Below the pieces are notes generated by a model. That model saw only the letters and a list, made by a program, of their open reading frames with translations, was not told the origin of the DNA and did no database searches. Positions 11,732 through 24,087 of a DNA stretch of 64,000 nt are shown piece after piece; the first letter of the stretch is position 1; each line of letters begins with the position of its first letter. The DNA is from Panax quinquefolius. Lineage: Eukaryota > Streptophyta > Magnoliopsida > Apiales > Araliaceae. A program made the translations under genes and the position numbers. The DNA is taken from the NCBI GenBank assembly GCA_020205615.1, contig CM035163.1, forward strand, positions 53,603,899-53,667,898, given 5' to 3'.

Positions 11732-11736
11732 TTATT
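11732..11736. other. Target-site duplication of A, right copy (TTATT)
   Basis: Exact match to 2712-2716. Confidence 0.9.
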
Positions 11737-12948
11737 AGCAAATTCTTCAGATACAAACGAACACGTGGCACCTGAATCAAATAATATATAAGAATTTATA
11801 TTATTGATTTGGATTATACCTGACACCACGTCCTTTGCAGCTACGACATCTTGGACGGTCATGTTAAAGGTTCGAGCAGGTCCACCAATCATCAACTTAC
11901 TTCCTTCTCCCTGACTTCCGCCAGCTCCACCGCTTCCTTTCTTCGGGCAATCCTTTATCTGGTGCTCTGTTGATCCACAAGTAAAACATCCTCTGATCTT
12001 CTTCGGTTTTGGGCAATTTGGCGATATGTGACCCTCTTGGCCGCAATTATAGCAAGTGCTTTTCCTCTTCCATCATTCTCTTTGATGACTTCTTCCATAT
12101 TTGTTACAAGCTTTGGTCCTCTTCTTGAAGTTTCCCCGGTGACTCCCACCATGGTTATAGTTTCTATTGTTGTTATTTTCCCATTTCCTTTTTTCGGAGT
12201 TACTTCCTCCGTTGTTGCTCCCTCCACGATGCTCACTACCAGCGTTCTTGTTCTTCTTCTCCTTATGATATAGACTTAAGGCCTCACTGCCACCTTCTGC
12301 AATGATTGCCTTCTCCAACAACGTTGTAAAGGAATCAATTTGGAAGACTGATACCTTATTATACAACCACGGCTTCAACCCTTGCTCAAAACATCTCGCC
12401 TTCCTCTCCTCATCCACAAATTGGTGCTCTGCAAATCGCGCTAGTTCATTGAACTTAGCTACGTATTGCGCCACCGTCATATCACCTTGTTTTAACTCTA
12501 GGAATTTTACTTCCATCCTACTCTTCATACTCTTCGGGAAATAGTTCTTGAAGAACAATGTAGCAAACCTCTCCCATGTTATCGTTCCTTCCCCTGCTCT
12601 CTGCTGATTAGTTTCCCACCAATAGTTCTCTTCGCCCCTCATCATGTATGTGGAAAATACTATCTTCTGGTCTTCACCCACGCGAGCTATAGTGAAGGCC
12701 TTCTCGATCTCCTTGATCTAGGTTTGCGCAACTATCGGGTCAGTGGTTCCCGTGAACTCCGGGGGTCCTACACTCTTAAAATCTTTGAAGGTTTTTACTG
12801 GGACAGCTTGGGAAATGGGTGGTATAGGTTCGTTTCCTCCCCTCAGAGCTTATCCCAATAAATCTACCAGTCTCTGTATTGTATCTACAAGACCTCTCTC
12901 ATCATTAACTGACTCTTCTGGGACAGTTATTCTACGTCTGGGTGGCAT
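11737..12948 (-). pseudogene. Element B gag and protease N-terminal half, broken
   Basis: ATG at 12948 begins MPPRRRITVPEES. The gag capsid region (VFSTYMMRGEENYWWET, FFKNYFPKSMKSRMEVKFLEL, MTVAQYVAKFNELARFAEH, CFEQGLKPWLYN) spans about 12680-12340. An Asn/Gly-rich basic stretch follows, then two CCHC knuckles, [14 protein letters not shown] and [14 protein letters not shown] (about 12055-11945). The protease active site [17 protein letters not shown] (about 11800-11745) is intact up to the A insertion. Two in-frame stops, TAA at 12852-12850 and TAG at 12720-12718 (probably a former Trp), and a frameshift near 12080 disable it. Confidence 0.9.
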
Positions 12949-13338
12949 TTTTTGCATCACAAAATTTTCATTTTATTATCTAATTATAATACTTAGACAT
13001 TTCTCAATAGAAAAGAACTACAGGTTTATAACACGTTTCTGAATTAATATCATTTATATTCATATGCCAAATGGTTACATCTCATGTTCTTTTCTAGCAT
13101 AATGCTATAAATGATATCACATATCCCCTATTATCACAAAAGACGAGGACATACTAACTTACTACCCCTATAACACTTTTCAAAAATTTGGGGGTCTACC
13201 ACTATCTCACATCTTACACAAAAGATTGAGATTACAACAACATATTAATAACACATAAATAAAAATAATACACTACTGAGCTTTTTCCCTCTAGACTCAA
13301 TCTAACATCCCACTCTCAACGGCGCTCTGATATTCCTT
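12949..13338 (-). other. B: spacer between the extra ORF and gag
   Basis: 390 bp, AT-rich, with no reading frame I recognise. It would be the gag mRNA leader or an inter-ORF spacer. A GGGGGTCTACCACT-like stretch near 13190 has no counterpart I can identify. Confidence 0.4.
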
Positions 13339-14085
13339 CTATGTGATGTGTACCACCATATCCCGACTTATGGTATGTCGGGTCTGTCCTTGCTCAGCTA
13401 GGTAGTGATTTACCCCATCGAACAATCTCTCCATGGTCGTGCGTAGAGCATAGCCCAACTTGTTGATCTTCTTCCTCTTGCATCGCACCTCATCTTCTAG
13501 ATCATCTGCCCTATCATTGGCTTCCTCCCACTTCTCCTCGAAGTGAATCCTATCCATTACTTCCATCTCTAACTGAGTTCGGAGAGCCTCCTTCTCCGCC
13601 CTCTCACTCAAAACCTTCTGCTCTAATTCCTCTAGATTTCCTGCCACCTCAATATTCCTCATCACTGCTCGGTGAAACAAAGCTCCCATCTGGATCCCTG
13701 CCTCCTTACGGTGAGCGATTTCCACCTCCATCTCCTGCATCACTAGTTGCCTCTGATGGTACTCATCCCTCAACTTCTGAAATGCAGACTCCCTCTCCCT
13801 AGCCTCAGCCTCTAGCTCCTCCACTCTACATCCTAACTCTAAGATCTATTCTTCATAATCTCCTAACATCCGATCCTCAAAAGTAGCCTCATCGGAGTCC
13901 ATCATAGGCTCAGGCTCCTCCTCCAAAGGCTCCTCCTTCGGATCAGACTCCACCTCTTCCTCATCATCATCATCAAAAGGGGCCACTACTGAAATAGGCT
14001 CTGCTATCAATGGCGCTGCATAGACTACGTGGATATCATGCGGCTCCTCCTCTACTACTCGGCTAGGTCCTCCCATGTCAGTCAT
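13339..14085 (-). pseudogene. Element B extra ORF upstream of gag: acidic N-terminus plus coiled coil
   Basis: From ATG at 14085 (MTDMGGPSRVVEEEP) one frame runs about 248 codons to a stop near 13336, broken only by a TAG at 13848-13846 that a single C-to-T change could explain. The first about 80 residues are strongly acidic (FDDDDEEEVESDPKEEPLEEE). The rest is heptad-like and charged (VEELEAEARERESAFQKL, LEELEQKVLSERAEKEALR, WEEANDRADDLEDEV), a long coiled coil. It lies between PBS and gag in the same sense. Extra ORFs are known in several plant Ty3/gypsy groups. I do not recognise this one, and its function is unknown. Elements A and C lack it. Confidence 0.75.
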
Positions 14086-14306
14086 CCTACAATCACCAAC
14101 ATAAGACAACACAAACAACAAATCTATTAGAATGTTAAATAAACATAAGTTCATTGTATAGAATGAAGGTACATTTCATAACACACTAAGTCTCTCAAGG
14201 AAAACTTTACATGAGTTTTATCTCCTTCCTAACTTCTAGGTTTTCTTAAGTTATAATCTAAGGACTCTCATTCCTAAGGTTTATAACTATAGCTTTGATA
14301 CCAACC
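14086..14306 (-). other. B leader and PBS
   Basis: The PBS TGGTATCAAAGC (minus strand 14303-14292) lies 3 nt inside the LTR edge at 14307 and matches initiator-Met tRNA with one mismatch. A TTGGTGATTGTAG stretch directly before the extra ORF's ATG looks like a 3' splice site, which is weak evidence for a spliced leader. Confidence 0.75.
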
Positions 14307-17300
14307 TGTGACGCCCCCAAATTCGGACCTCCACTTGGTCAATCGAATTTGGTTCGTCACGTGCTCAAAGTAATACCATAATAACTAAAATAACACATTC
14401 ACAACGGAAAATCTAATTTAAAATAATATAAAATGATTTATTATAATTATTCCCCAAGTCTCAAGAACTCTCTCAGATTTAATAGATTACATAATAGTAT
14501 CGAATAAAGACCTATTACATAATCCTACTTAAGTTTAAACATAGTCTTAATACAACATAATAATCTTAAACATAAAAGGGACAAGCTAGTCAGTATCCTT
14601 GCCCTTGCCCTTGTCTGTACCAGAGACACCTCCCTGTTCCTCCTTAACTGAAAGGTTTATAATAAGCAAGGATGAGCACAAATTACCCAGCAAGTAATAT
14701 ACAACAAGGGTATAGGATATAATATCACAAGGTTTGAAATATCGACGTGCCATTTCTAGGGTATTTCAAAGTGTGAGAATAACATCATGGATAAGGAATA
14801 TCAACAATTCTTGGAATAAGAACGAAAATTCAATATAAATCAACAGATATATATGAATTCAATGACTAACAATGTATCCAACTGGATAAACAATTTATAC
14901 TGAGCAGTCACTAAGGACTATTGAACCTCCACTAGAGTTACCAATATTAAACCGATAACCCAAAAATATCAAGTACTATAGATGACCAGTCTACAATACT
15001 TTACGTTATGCATAACACCACAATAATATTCATTCATGTGTTAGGGTTTCCAACGACATACACTCCCCTTACCAAAAGGGTTGTCCAACTCAGTTTTCAA
15101 GATTTTTGCACCAATCAATTGGTTTGGACAACTTTTATAAGCATGAATATAGTCTAGCCGAATCAGATGGCATCGACTCTTACACAATATTCAAGAACAA
15201 TATTAAGTTCAACATGAATAATAACTTTCACAAGAATTTAAGCATACTAGTTCGATTGAACGAATAAGCTGGATAACTTACATTCACAAGAGAAGTTTAA
15301 AAGTAGGGTTCAAGAAACTTGCACAATCAAGAGTGAAGTTCAAGGAAACTCGCTCAATAATAATTAGAGTAAGTTTAGGGAACTTTCCTTAAGCGTAGTT
15401 TATCCACGTTAATAACTCAACACTTTCGAATCCTATTTATAGCGTATTATATGATCAAGATATTCATTAGCTAACACAGTCTTTAAACAAGCTTGACACG
15501 ATTCAAGTATGCACATATGGTACAAAATCAGTTTATAAGTCATCACAAATACCACGACGGCTTGATTGCCTAATTTCTTGAAGACATTCTTCGGACTCAA
15601 CATTTGGAAGTTATGATCAACATTTGTCTCTATCACATAGCATGTTTCATAACATATTTCATAGCATATTGGTCATGTAAGATAAGTTAAAAGTAATCCT
15701 ATAGGCATGCTTTAACATCAGTTAAAAACAGAATGTAGAACTCAAGATTCCAGATCAAGCGCAGCATGCTGCCGTACGGCTAAGCTTAGGACCCAAGACA
15801 ATTGTTGCATGCCCCCTACTGGCCAAGCCAAGACTTAGTTCTTTGCCTTGTGGTTTCGTTAAACTTTTGCTCAAAACATTCATACATGATATACTTGCCA
15901 TGTTAAGGGTCTTTTCATGTTTCTCAAGTAAATCTAGGTTCCCTTTTATAACATATTTCTAAATTGATCATTTCAACCATTTGAGGCCATTCAAGGTCAT
16001 AAAACTACAAAGTCTATCATGCTTGCTCTTCAAACACACAAGTTAATTACAAAACTCATATTAAACATGCTTGTGAGTATTCATAACGCATATGTGAAAC
16101 TAACACCACTTTAGTTGAAAATAGGCTTTGTTCATGCTTTATTTGAAATGTGATACATAAGCATGGTATATCTATGGTTATACTACATGAGTGAGTCTAA
16201 GAGTATCACCAACATGCTTATAAAGGTCAGATTCTATCTTTTTAGATAGTTTGTCAATATTCATGTTCAAAGGTCATTAGTAGGTTCAACATGTTCATTC
16301 TTGCTTACTAATCATATAAACACAATATAAAGGTTTATTCATACATTTTTAAACCATACCAACATGCTTGCAAAGTTAGAATATACATCATGTAGTGGTC
16401 ATGCATTTTAGCTCACTAGGCTAAGCTTTTTCTTGAAAATATTTCTAACACAAGGCTTAATAAGGTAGTTATGAACAAAGGGACTACGTACATTCTCATC
16501 TCATCTAAGTGTAAAATCAATTATGATAGCTTACTAGGTTCAAAATTTGCGAACATGATCTCTAACATAGTTTGTTTTCAAAACTTAAAGTCCAAATCTC
16601 CATTTAAACCATATGTCTTCATTAATCATGAAAGTCTATTAAAACATGTCCAACTTAGATTCATATACTTATACATACACCTTAAACATTCTTTCATGCT
16701 AGTTTAAGCCATAATGGTCGATCAACACATAACATGCATTTCAAAATGTAAGTTCCAACTGAATTCAAGAACTAAGCGCAGCAAATGTAGCCATATTTTA
16801 GTTCAATAATAATGGCAATTTACCAGTGTCGATTCAAAAGTGTATGCACTACATTTTGTAGAGTCTTGGCCAACTTGATTTCCTTGACATCAAACATGTC
16901 CCAAATCATTCATAAAGTGTTTATACATGCTAGTAGACTTCCTAAACACCTTATAATATGTTTATTCATATCAATTAACAAATGAATTCAAGAAATTTCA
17001 AGAATCAAACAAACCCATCTCAAGAACATAGATAAAAATTATACCTTCTTAAGCTTAAATTGGACTTCCCACACACTGAATAAGCTTCTACAATTGCTCA
17101 GCCACTTGAATGCTTCACTTAGACAACTCTTAGCAACACAAAAATATGAACTCAAGCTTAATTTATAGAGAAAACATGGACTAGTCATTGGCTTTACACA
17201 ATTTTGGAGCCCATGGTGCAATGGAAAGACACATAGGTTCATGAAGAGTAGTTTAACAACCCTTACCAGCCACTTAGCTTAGCAATGATCTCCTATGATT

Positions 17301-18548
17301 TAGCAGCTAGAAAGTTTAAGTAATATAGCTTCAAGTTACTGTTCATTGTACTTGGTGACACTTATTATGGGACAAGAGAGAAAATCCCAGCATTCTTGAT
17401 ATCTAGGCTTGGTTTGGTCTACTTAATTTCCCACAATGAAATCTTAATGTACAATTGTTACCATATTAGGAATTTTAGGGATAAATTATACATTCACATC
17501 ATATAGTCCATGTACATTAAATATACGCAATAAAATAATGCAGTCAGATATTATTATCCGGGTAGTACCATAATTATCTCTACCACTCATATAACCATAT
17601 TATAACCTTATTATATTAATAACTTATTTATTTATGTTAAATAAATAAATTTATTCCTTCCTTGATTAATCACCACTTAATATAATATAGTTTCATAGAT
17701 CTTAATATATAGTCACACCACATTATATAATATGGTTGTATTATTGCTCATATGCATATAATTGTCAATATAATATTATTATATTACTAACTTACTTATA
17801 AATAATTTATTCACTTCCTTGATTAATTAACATCAATATTAATTAATCCCATCATCGTTGATTAATGTATTTATGGATTTTCATAATCATTATTCATCTT
17901 TATAATATATTACAAATAATAGTTATCACACATTATTAGTTAATTACTAAGAATTTAATATTCTACCACAACCATTACCAATTAATTAATATAACAATTA
18001 ACAATTAATATTACTTAATTGTGCACTTTATTTCATAGTTTATTAATGTCACACACGCCACATAATTATTCATTTAATTTTCCAAGGTAGAAGAATTAAT
18101 TTTTCTCCAATCGACCACTAAGCAATAATTGCTTGATTTATCTTCATTGGGACGGCTCATTTGCATTGCCGTGCTTCCCAAGACTGGTTTAGCTTAAGTC
18201 AGTGTCAACCCCTATTGTCATACTCGTCTTGCACAACATGAATTAATGTCCATAGGAGTAATATTACAAGTCTACGAGTGTATTGATTACACACATGAAA
18301 TCACATGATCAACACTATTAATTTTCTAGATACTCGTTTTAATTTGCTTAACGGATTTCTTCGTTTCACATTATGCCACACAAGGCATTTCACAAATCCC
18401 ATTGTCACTTCACACATCGTAATACACATTGATCTAATACGAATCAATTGAATTAACCAACTCTCAAAATAATAACACTTATATTCACGGAAATTTTATT
18501 GCCAATAATATATTCATTTAATAATACGGGAAATTCTCGGGTATTACA
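14307..18548 (-). repeat. B 5' LTR, unusually long (about 4.2 kb)
   Basis: In element sense it begins TGTAATACCCGAG at 18548 and ends AATTTGGGGGCGTCACA at 14307, next to the PBS. It is distinct from the A/C LTRs except at the last 20 bp. A TATA box (TATAAATA, minus 15441-15434) is followed by a leader of repeated GCAAGTTTC/GAACTT-type segments. The rest (15650-18500) is AT-rich, with an (ATTAAT)-rich stretch at 17600-18080 and no ORF of note. The target duplication right copy would be TGGGT (18549-18553). Confidence 0.85.
15434..15441 (-). promoter_or_regulatory. TATA box of B 5' LTR
   Basis: The minus strand reads CTATAAATAGGATTC, 1.1 kb before the LTR's 3' end. A donor-like GGTAAGGGG occurs about 365 nt downstream near 15070, but with no second copy of this LTR its importance is unclear. 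Confidence 0.5.
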
Positions 18549-18811
18549 TGGGTGGTTAACATTGATCAAAGGAAGGAACCAAACCCAGTGGATTCAAGTT
18601 GAACGCGAAAAGGATTGGAGGTGAACTTGTACCTGAGGAATCTCGGATCTTCAAGGGTATGATTCTTGTTCTTTATCTTTTTGTTTAATTAATAAGTGGT
18701 CATAAAGGATGATCCGTGTATATGGTTTGTAAAATTTTAAAACTCTGATTTTCCATGCTTCCGCTTATTTTGTGAAATTTGATTGCGCTATTGTATATTA
18801 CAAACCTAACA
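18549..18811 (+). repeat. F0: 3' end of a copia LTR, host of B
   Basis: Sequence from GGGTGGTTAACATTGATC to ACAAACCTAACA matches the last about 260 bp of copia LTRs at 48755-49017 and 58650-58915, including the CATAAAGGATGATCCG block. B's LTR interrupts it at CACTTGGGTGGC as seen in the other copies. It is followed not by a PBS but by D sequence, so this is the right end of a 3' or solo LTR inserted in D. Confidence 0.85.
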
Positions 18812-19584
18812 TAAAGGTGGAGAAGTAAAATGCCCTCGAACGTTCCCACCCTTAGGAGACTCGCTCGAGAATATTCTTACTCTTCTGACTACTCAGAAGA
18901 AACTCACACATCTTCTTCCACCAGCCAACCCTAATGGGAGGGGTTTCAATGCTACTCGGAAGTGTGCTTATCATTCTGGGGCACCTGGACATGATACTTA
19001 AGATTGTTGGGACTTGAAACAAAAGATCCAAGATTTAATAGACAACGGTGAGATTGTGGTTACCAAACCAGATCAACCTCATATGCAAGACAACCCTGCA
19101 ACTAAGCTATTCTGCCAATTCAAATGTCCAGTCAAATCGGGACAACCGGACTAAGCTATTCTTCCAGTTCCAGTCATAGGAATACTCATAAGTACAAGCG
19201 GATTCCTCAAGCTTCTGCCACACGACGATTATCTCCACCTGCAACTCCTGAGCCTATACAGTCTCCGGTAAAGGTGCCATCCCATGTTATGGCTATGTTA
19301 TTTCCCAAACTAGTACCGGTTAAAGCAAAAGAAGTGCTGATTCTTGATCATAAAGTGGAAGAGAAAGAACAGAAATGTAAACAAGACATCGCTCTAATGA
19401 TGTCAGGCATACGCATCATTGTCCATGATGAACATACCAACAGATACACCCCAGATGATGATTTTCCAGATGTTATGGTCATTATTCGGGAAAAGGAGGA
19501 CGATGACAGCCCCTCCTTCACTGCGGTCCATCATAACTTTGCCCTTGACAATTGGAGTAGCACTCCATGCATTGGTCGACAAGG
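18812..19584 (+). pseudogene. Element D gag-pro region (Ogre/Tat), exon before the intron, broken
   Basis: The frame after F0 resembles the Gag C-terminal region of Tat elements: MPSNVPTLRRLAREYSYSS, then a knuckle-like KCAYHSGAPGHDT-DCWDLKQ (stop in place of one residue near 19000), QDLIDNGEIVVTKPDQP. A second open frame (19124-19584) carries a Lys/Glu-rich stretch and ends STPCIGRQG. I see no Asp-Ser/Thr-Gly protease motif, so protease is deleted or unrecognisable. The N-terminal gag and 5' LTR lie left of the inserted F0/B complex, outside the window. Confidence 0.7.
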
Positions 19585-19733
19585 GTAAAACGGGTAAAAA
19601 ACCCCTCTGCTCTGTAGATAATATTAACTGATTACCTTTTTGTACAGTATTAGCAGTTATTTTTCCAGTATATGCTCACATTTTGTATGATTAAACAATT
19701 TCATATATTAAGTGAAAGCACATTTTATTTCAG
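19585..19733 (+). other. Putative intron between gag-pro and RT in D
   Basis: A 149-bp AT-rich segment starts GTAAAACGG (donor context AAGG before GTAAAA) and ends with the pyrimidine-rich CATTTTATTTCAG. Removing it joins CAAGG to GACTCTG, giving CAA GGG ACT CTG. This puts the upstream frame, which otherwise stops at 19586-19588, directly in phase with the RT frame (TLNLDVPVLADK). Ogre elements are known to carry a partially spliced intron at this position, between protease and RT. Confidence 0.7.
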
Positions 19734-20850
19734 GACTCTGAATTTAGATGTGCCTGTACTTGCTGATAAGATGCCTTTTCTCCACAAGGATTGTAACTTT
19801 GATGAAAAGTTGGACTCAGACTTGATGGAAATACAAGAGGACATTGAGATACCTCCGGAGATCAAAGAATGGGTCGAAGACAAACCTAAACCCAACCTTG
19901 ATCAAACCATTTCTTTCAATCTCAAAACCTTAGAAAGCCCTAGGATGATCCAGATTGGTTCAGACCTTACTCCAAACCAAAGGAATGCCATGGTTGCACT
20001 ATTAACCCAATTCCAGGATGTGTTTGCATGGTCTCACGAAGACATGGTGGGTTTGTCCACTGACATTGTCCTTCATCGCCTTCCCATTAAAGAGGGATTT
20101 AAGCCAGTCAGCTAGAAGCTCAAGCGATTGAAACCCGAGTGGACTTTAAAGGTGAAAGAAGAAATTGTGAAACAATTTCAAGCTGGTATCATCACGGTGT
20201 CTACATATCCTGAATGGATATCCAACATAGTACCCGTGCCTAAACTAGGAGGAAAGGTGCAAGTTTGTGTGGATTACTGGGATTTAAACAAATCTTGCCT
20301 TAAAGATAGCTTTCTCGTGGCCTTTATCCACATTTTTATTGACAATACTGCTCAATACGACATGTACTCCTTCGCTGATGGCTTTACGGGGTACCATCAA
20401 ATTATGGTCGCTGAGGAGGATCGTGAGAAAACTGCTTTCATCACGCCTTAGGGAACCTTCTGCTATAGACGGTTGTCCTTCGACCTCATTAATGTCGGAG
20501 CAACCTATTAACGAGCTATGATGGCTCTTTTCCACGATTTAATGCACAAAGAGATAGAGATCTACGTGAATGACATCATTATCAAGTCCCAAAAGGAGGA
20601 AGACCACCTAGACCATCTCAGAAAACTCTTCAACAGGTTGCGTAAGTAAAACTTGAAGTTAAATCCAGCCAAATGGGCCTTTGGCGTTAAATTAGGCAAG
20701 TTGCTAGGATTTCTAGTCATCCACAAAGGGATTGAGTTGGATCCCACCAAAATCCAGGCCATCACTGAAATGCCCATTTCTCAGACAGAGAAGGAAATAC
20801 GGGGGTCTTTGGGAAGAATCAACTTCATTAGCAGGTTCATCTCTTAACTC
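19734..20850 (+). pseudogene. D reverse transcriptase, broken and catalytically dead
   Basis: Tat-type RT: MIQIGSDLTPNQRNAMVALL, FQDVFAWSHEDMVGL, YPEWISNIVPVPK, VCVDYWDLNKS, YHQIMVAEEDREKTAFITP, FGVKLGKLLGFLV and IRGSLGRINFISRFIS are in order. The catalytic YVDD box reads YVND (AAT at 20569-20571), so one essential aspartate is lost. Stops at 20113 (TAG), 20449 (TAG, former Trp), about 20508 (TAA), 20647 and 20845 interrupt the frame. Most are single C-to-T or G-to-A changes from the family residue. Confidence 0.9.
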
Positions 20851-21259
20851 ACAACAACCTGTGAACCCATCTTCAAGTTGTTAATGAAGAACTCATCCAT
20901 GAAATGGAACGATGAGTGTCAAAAAGCCTTCCTTACAATCAAAGAGCAGCTAGTTAAAGCTCCCATTTTGGTACCTCCCAAGGATGGTGTTCCCCTATTC
21001 ATGTACCTTCCAGTCAACGACAATGCCATGGGATGCATGCTGGGACAAAAAGACGATAGAGGCCAAGAACGAGCTATCTATTACCTCAGCAAAAGATTCA
21101 GCATCAGTGAACACAACCCATCTCATATCCCGCGTGGATCCTCTCAAGTAAGTGTTCAGTAAACCCATGTTAAATTGTCGGCTGTCCAGATGGCAGTTGA
21201 TCCTACAGCAATTTGACATCGTCTACGTGACGTAAAAGTCAATCAGAGGTCAAGGAATT
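20851..21259 (+). pseudogene. D RNase H, internally deleted
   Basis: RNase H removes the RNA strand during reverse transcription. MKWNDECQKAFLTIKEQLVK, APILVPPKDGVPLFMY and GQERAIYYLSKRFS are readable. The frame then jumps, with a deletion, to pieces resembling LSAVQMAV and the DIVYVT/SIRGQGIVDQLAA linker. The middle of the domain is missing, so it is inactive. Confidence 0.8.
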
Positions 21260-21812
21260 GTGGATCAACTGGCTGCCACACCTGCAGGGGACTTCAAACC
21301 CTTGGAAACATGCTTCCCCGATGAAGGGGTAATGGCAGTTCAGCAATATCATCAGTACGATACATGTCGTACGTGGAAAATGTATTTTGATGGAGTTGTT
21401 AACATAAAAGGCTTTGGAGCTGGAGCAGTTCTAGTGTCCGGTATGGGGGAGCAGTATCCCGTCGCTGTCAAATTGCAGTTTGTCAACACCAACAACATAG
21501 CTGAGTATGAAGGTTGTATCATGGGGCTAAAACTTGCCCGTTCAATGGGCATAAGGCGGTTAACTGTCTTTCGGGATTTTGAGTTGGTAATCAAACAATC
21601 CACGGGAATCTATCAAACCAAAGAACTACATTTGCTGCGTTACCATCGGTAAGTTTTACAGATGGCTTTGAAGTTTGAAGAAATCTCCTTTCTACACATT
21701 CCTTGTAATAGGAATGATTTTGCGGATGCGCTAGAAACATTGGCCTCCTTGATTCACATACCTGACAAGGAAAACATGCCAAACATCACATTAGCCCTAC
21801 AAAAGGCCCCAG
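21260..21812 (+). pseudogene. D archaeal-type second RNase H (aRNH)
   Basis: DQLAATPAGDFKPLETCF leads into WKMYFDGVVNIKGFGAGAVL, NNIAEYEGCIMGLKLA, RRLTVFRDFELVIKQSTGIYQTKEL and NDFADALETLASL. This is the additional RNase H found in the Tat/Ogre branch, with the DG...E...D...D pattern largely readable (TVFRDFELV has D in place). A stop follows LLRYHR (about 21650) and the frame resumes to 21812. Element C is inserted immediately before the integrase part. Confidence 0.88.
21808..21812. other. Target-site duplication of C, left copy (CCCAG)
   Basis: CCCAG precedes the LTR at 21813 and is repeated exactly at 30428-30432. Confidence 0.9.
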
Positions 21813-24048
21813 TGTGATGCCCCCAAAATAGGTATACATCACCTATTCTGAGTCACCAAAAACATGGTACAAAATACAAATATAATCTTAAATATACAAC
21901 ATGAGCTGTGAGTTTTAATACAAATATTGTTTTCTAGACAGTATTCAAACTCAAAATAAGTCCTCAATGACTACTAATGCTATCATCTGGACCGTCACTC
22001 CGTTCCCCGACTAGTCCCTACTACGTTCTCATTTCCTGAAGGAACAATGAAAGTAAAAGGGTGAGCTCAACTAGCCCAATAAGAAATATTAATATAAGAT
22101 AATGCAGAATAAATTATCGTTAGCCTTCAACAGTGTTAAACTGATACAATATAACAAACATCAAGTTTAACTGCAGCGGAACAAGCAATCCATTAAAAGA
22201 GTCAAGTAGAGAATAAAATCTACTATCTCTTATGATTTAAAAGGTTTTTCATCACTTTTATTGCTGAGACTCAGCTCAATAAATAATCCACATCATCGCT
22301 GCACTACGGCCAAGGATATTCATTAGTATCACAACCACAAATTCTCCATGCATTACGGGCCAAGGATATTCGTGTATTCATCAATGGTCATGATTATGCC
22401 ATAAAATAATTCATCTTCGCACCCTTGGCCGAAGAGAATCCATAGCCATAATCATACCAAAAACTGTCCATCAATGCACTACGGGCCAATGAGCACTTTT
22501 TTCACATCATTTATAACATTACGGTCATGATTATACCGAATAATCCCTGGTCATAATCATACCAAGTCCATCTATGCACTACAGGTCACAAATGACTTTC
22601 AACATAATATAAGCATGAGGATGATGACAATTCAATAAAACAAGTTCAAGAATAAATTTTAAAGATTTATAAGTTAATTTATCCTGAACTTAATAACGTC
22701 CAAATTGTCAACATGATACTGCTTTGTGGAGTAAAATTAAAGCATGTTCAGAAGAATATTTTCATGAAAAGATACTGGATGAAACACAAATATCCAGGAT
22801 ATTCTACTAATTTCATGGAGTATAGAAGCCAAAACTTTAACCAACCGAGTATAATAGAATATATGAAATAAAGAAATGGATTTTCGCCTCCGCGCAGAAT
22901 CCACGTAGATGCATCATTTCCACAATTTAATAAGGAATGAATACAAAGGATCATTCACCATGCATGTGGTAATCCACATGACAAAGTTATTCCAACGTAA
23001 TAATAAAGAATGGAATAATCAAGAATTCACCATGCATGCGGTACTTCGCATAGACATGTTATTCCCAACAGAATAATAAAGAATGGAATTACTGAAGAAT
23101 TCACCATGCATGCGGTACTTCGCATAGACAAGTTATTCCCAACATAATAATAAATAATGAAACTAGGTCATGCATGAATACGCACGCACGCATGTGATAT
23201 TCCGGACGTAATAATAAAGAATCGGAACCAAATCAAAGTAAATTAAGACCGATGTGATATTCCAAATGTAATAATAAAGAATGGAATAACAATGAAAATC
23301 ACCATGCATACGATAGGCCCATGCACGATGAGTTATTCCAATGAATAATAACTAATGGAACCAAATTCGGCGTAATATGCGCGGCTGCGTGGATATTCCA
23401 ATGTAATGATAAAGAATGGAATAGTAGAAGAATTTCACCATGTATGCGGTACTTTGCATGTACATGTTATTCCAACATAATAATAAAGAATGTAATAATG
23501 TAAGCTCTCTTCATGAATACGAAAAAATAATACCCTTTACGAGTAGTACAACAAATAATATCCCTTATCTTAGAAGAAACTGGATATAGGAGTAGTGAAG
23601 TAGCGTAATACTTTTCTTCTTTTCTCTATATAGTTTCTCTCTCTAAAGTTTCAAAGAATTCGTAAGAAATAATGAAGGAATGAGCTTCTATTTATAGGAG
23701 AATGGATTTGAATAGTAACTAATTCATGAATGGTCCAAATTGATTTACTTTTAAACTCTGGGTCCATATATGATTTACTATGCAAAGATTAATAAAATAT
23801 TCTAATAAAACAAAATCTTTTAAATAAAATATAATATATATTCTATTTATAGTCTAATAAAATAAATAGCTTTATAAAAGTATTCTGCTTTATATAAAAA
23901 ATATTTTACAATGCAAAACACTACGCATAATAGAATATAATATATTCTATTTATAGTCTAATAAAACAAATAACTTTATTAAAGTATTCTCTTTTATATA
24001 AAAAGCTTTTCTTTTTTATTACATTAATAATACTAATAAAACTTAATT

Positions 24049-24087
<39 letters not shown>

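Noticed and set aside
22300..22620. GCACTACGGGCCAA repeats in LTR 3' parts as a possible separate satellite
   Set aside because: Four or so dispersed copies shared by all LTRs of the family; simply part of the LTR.
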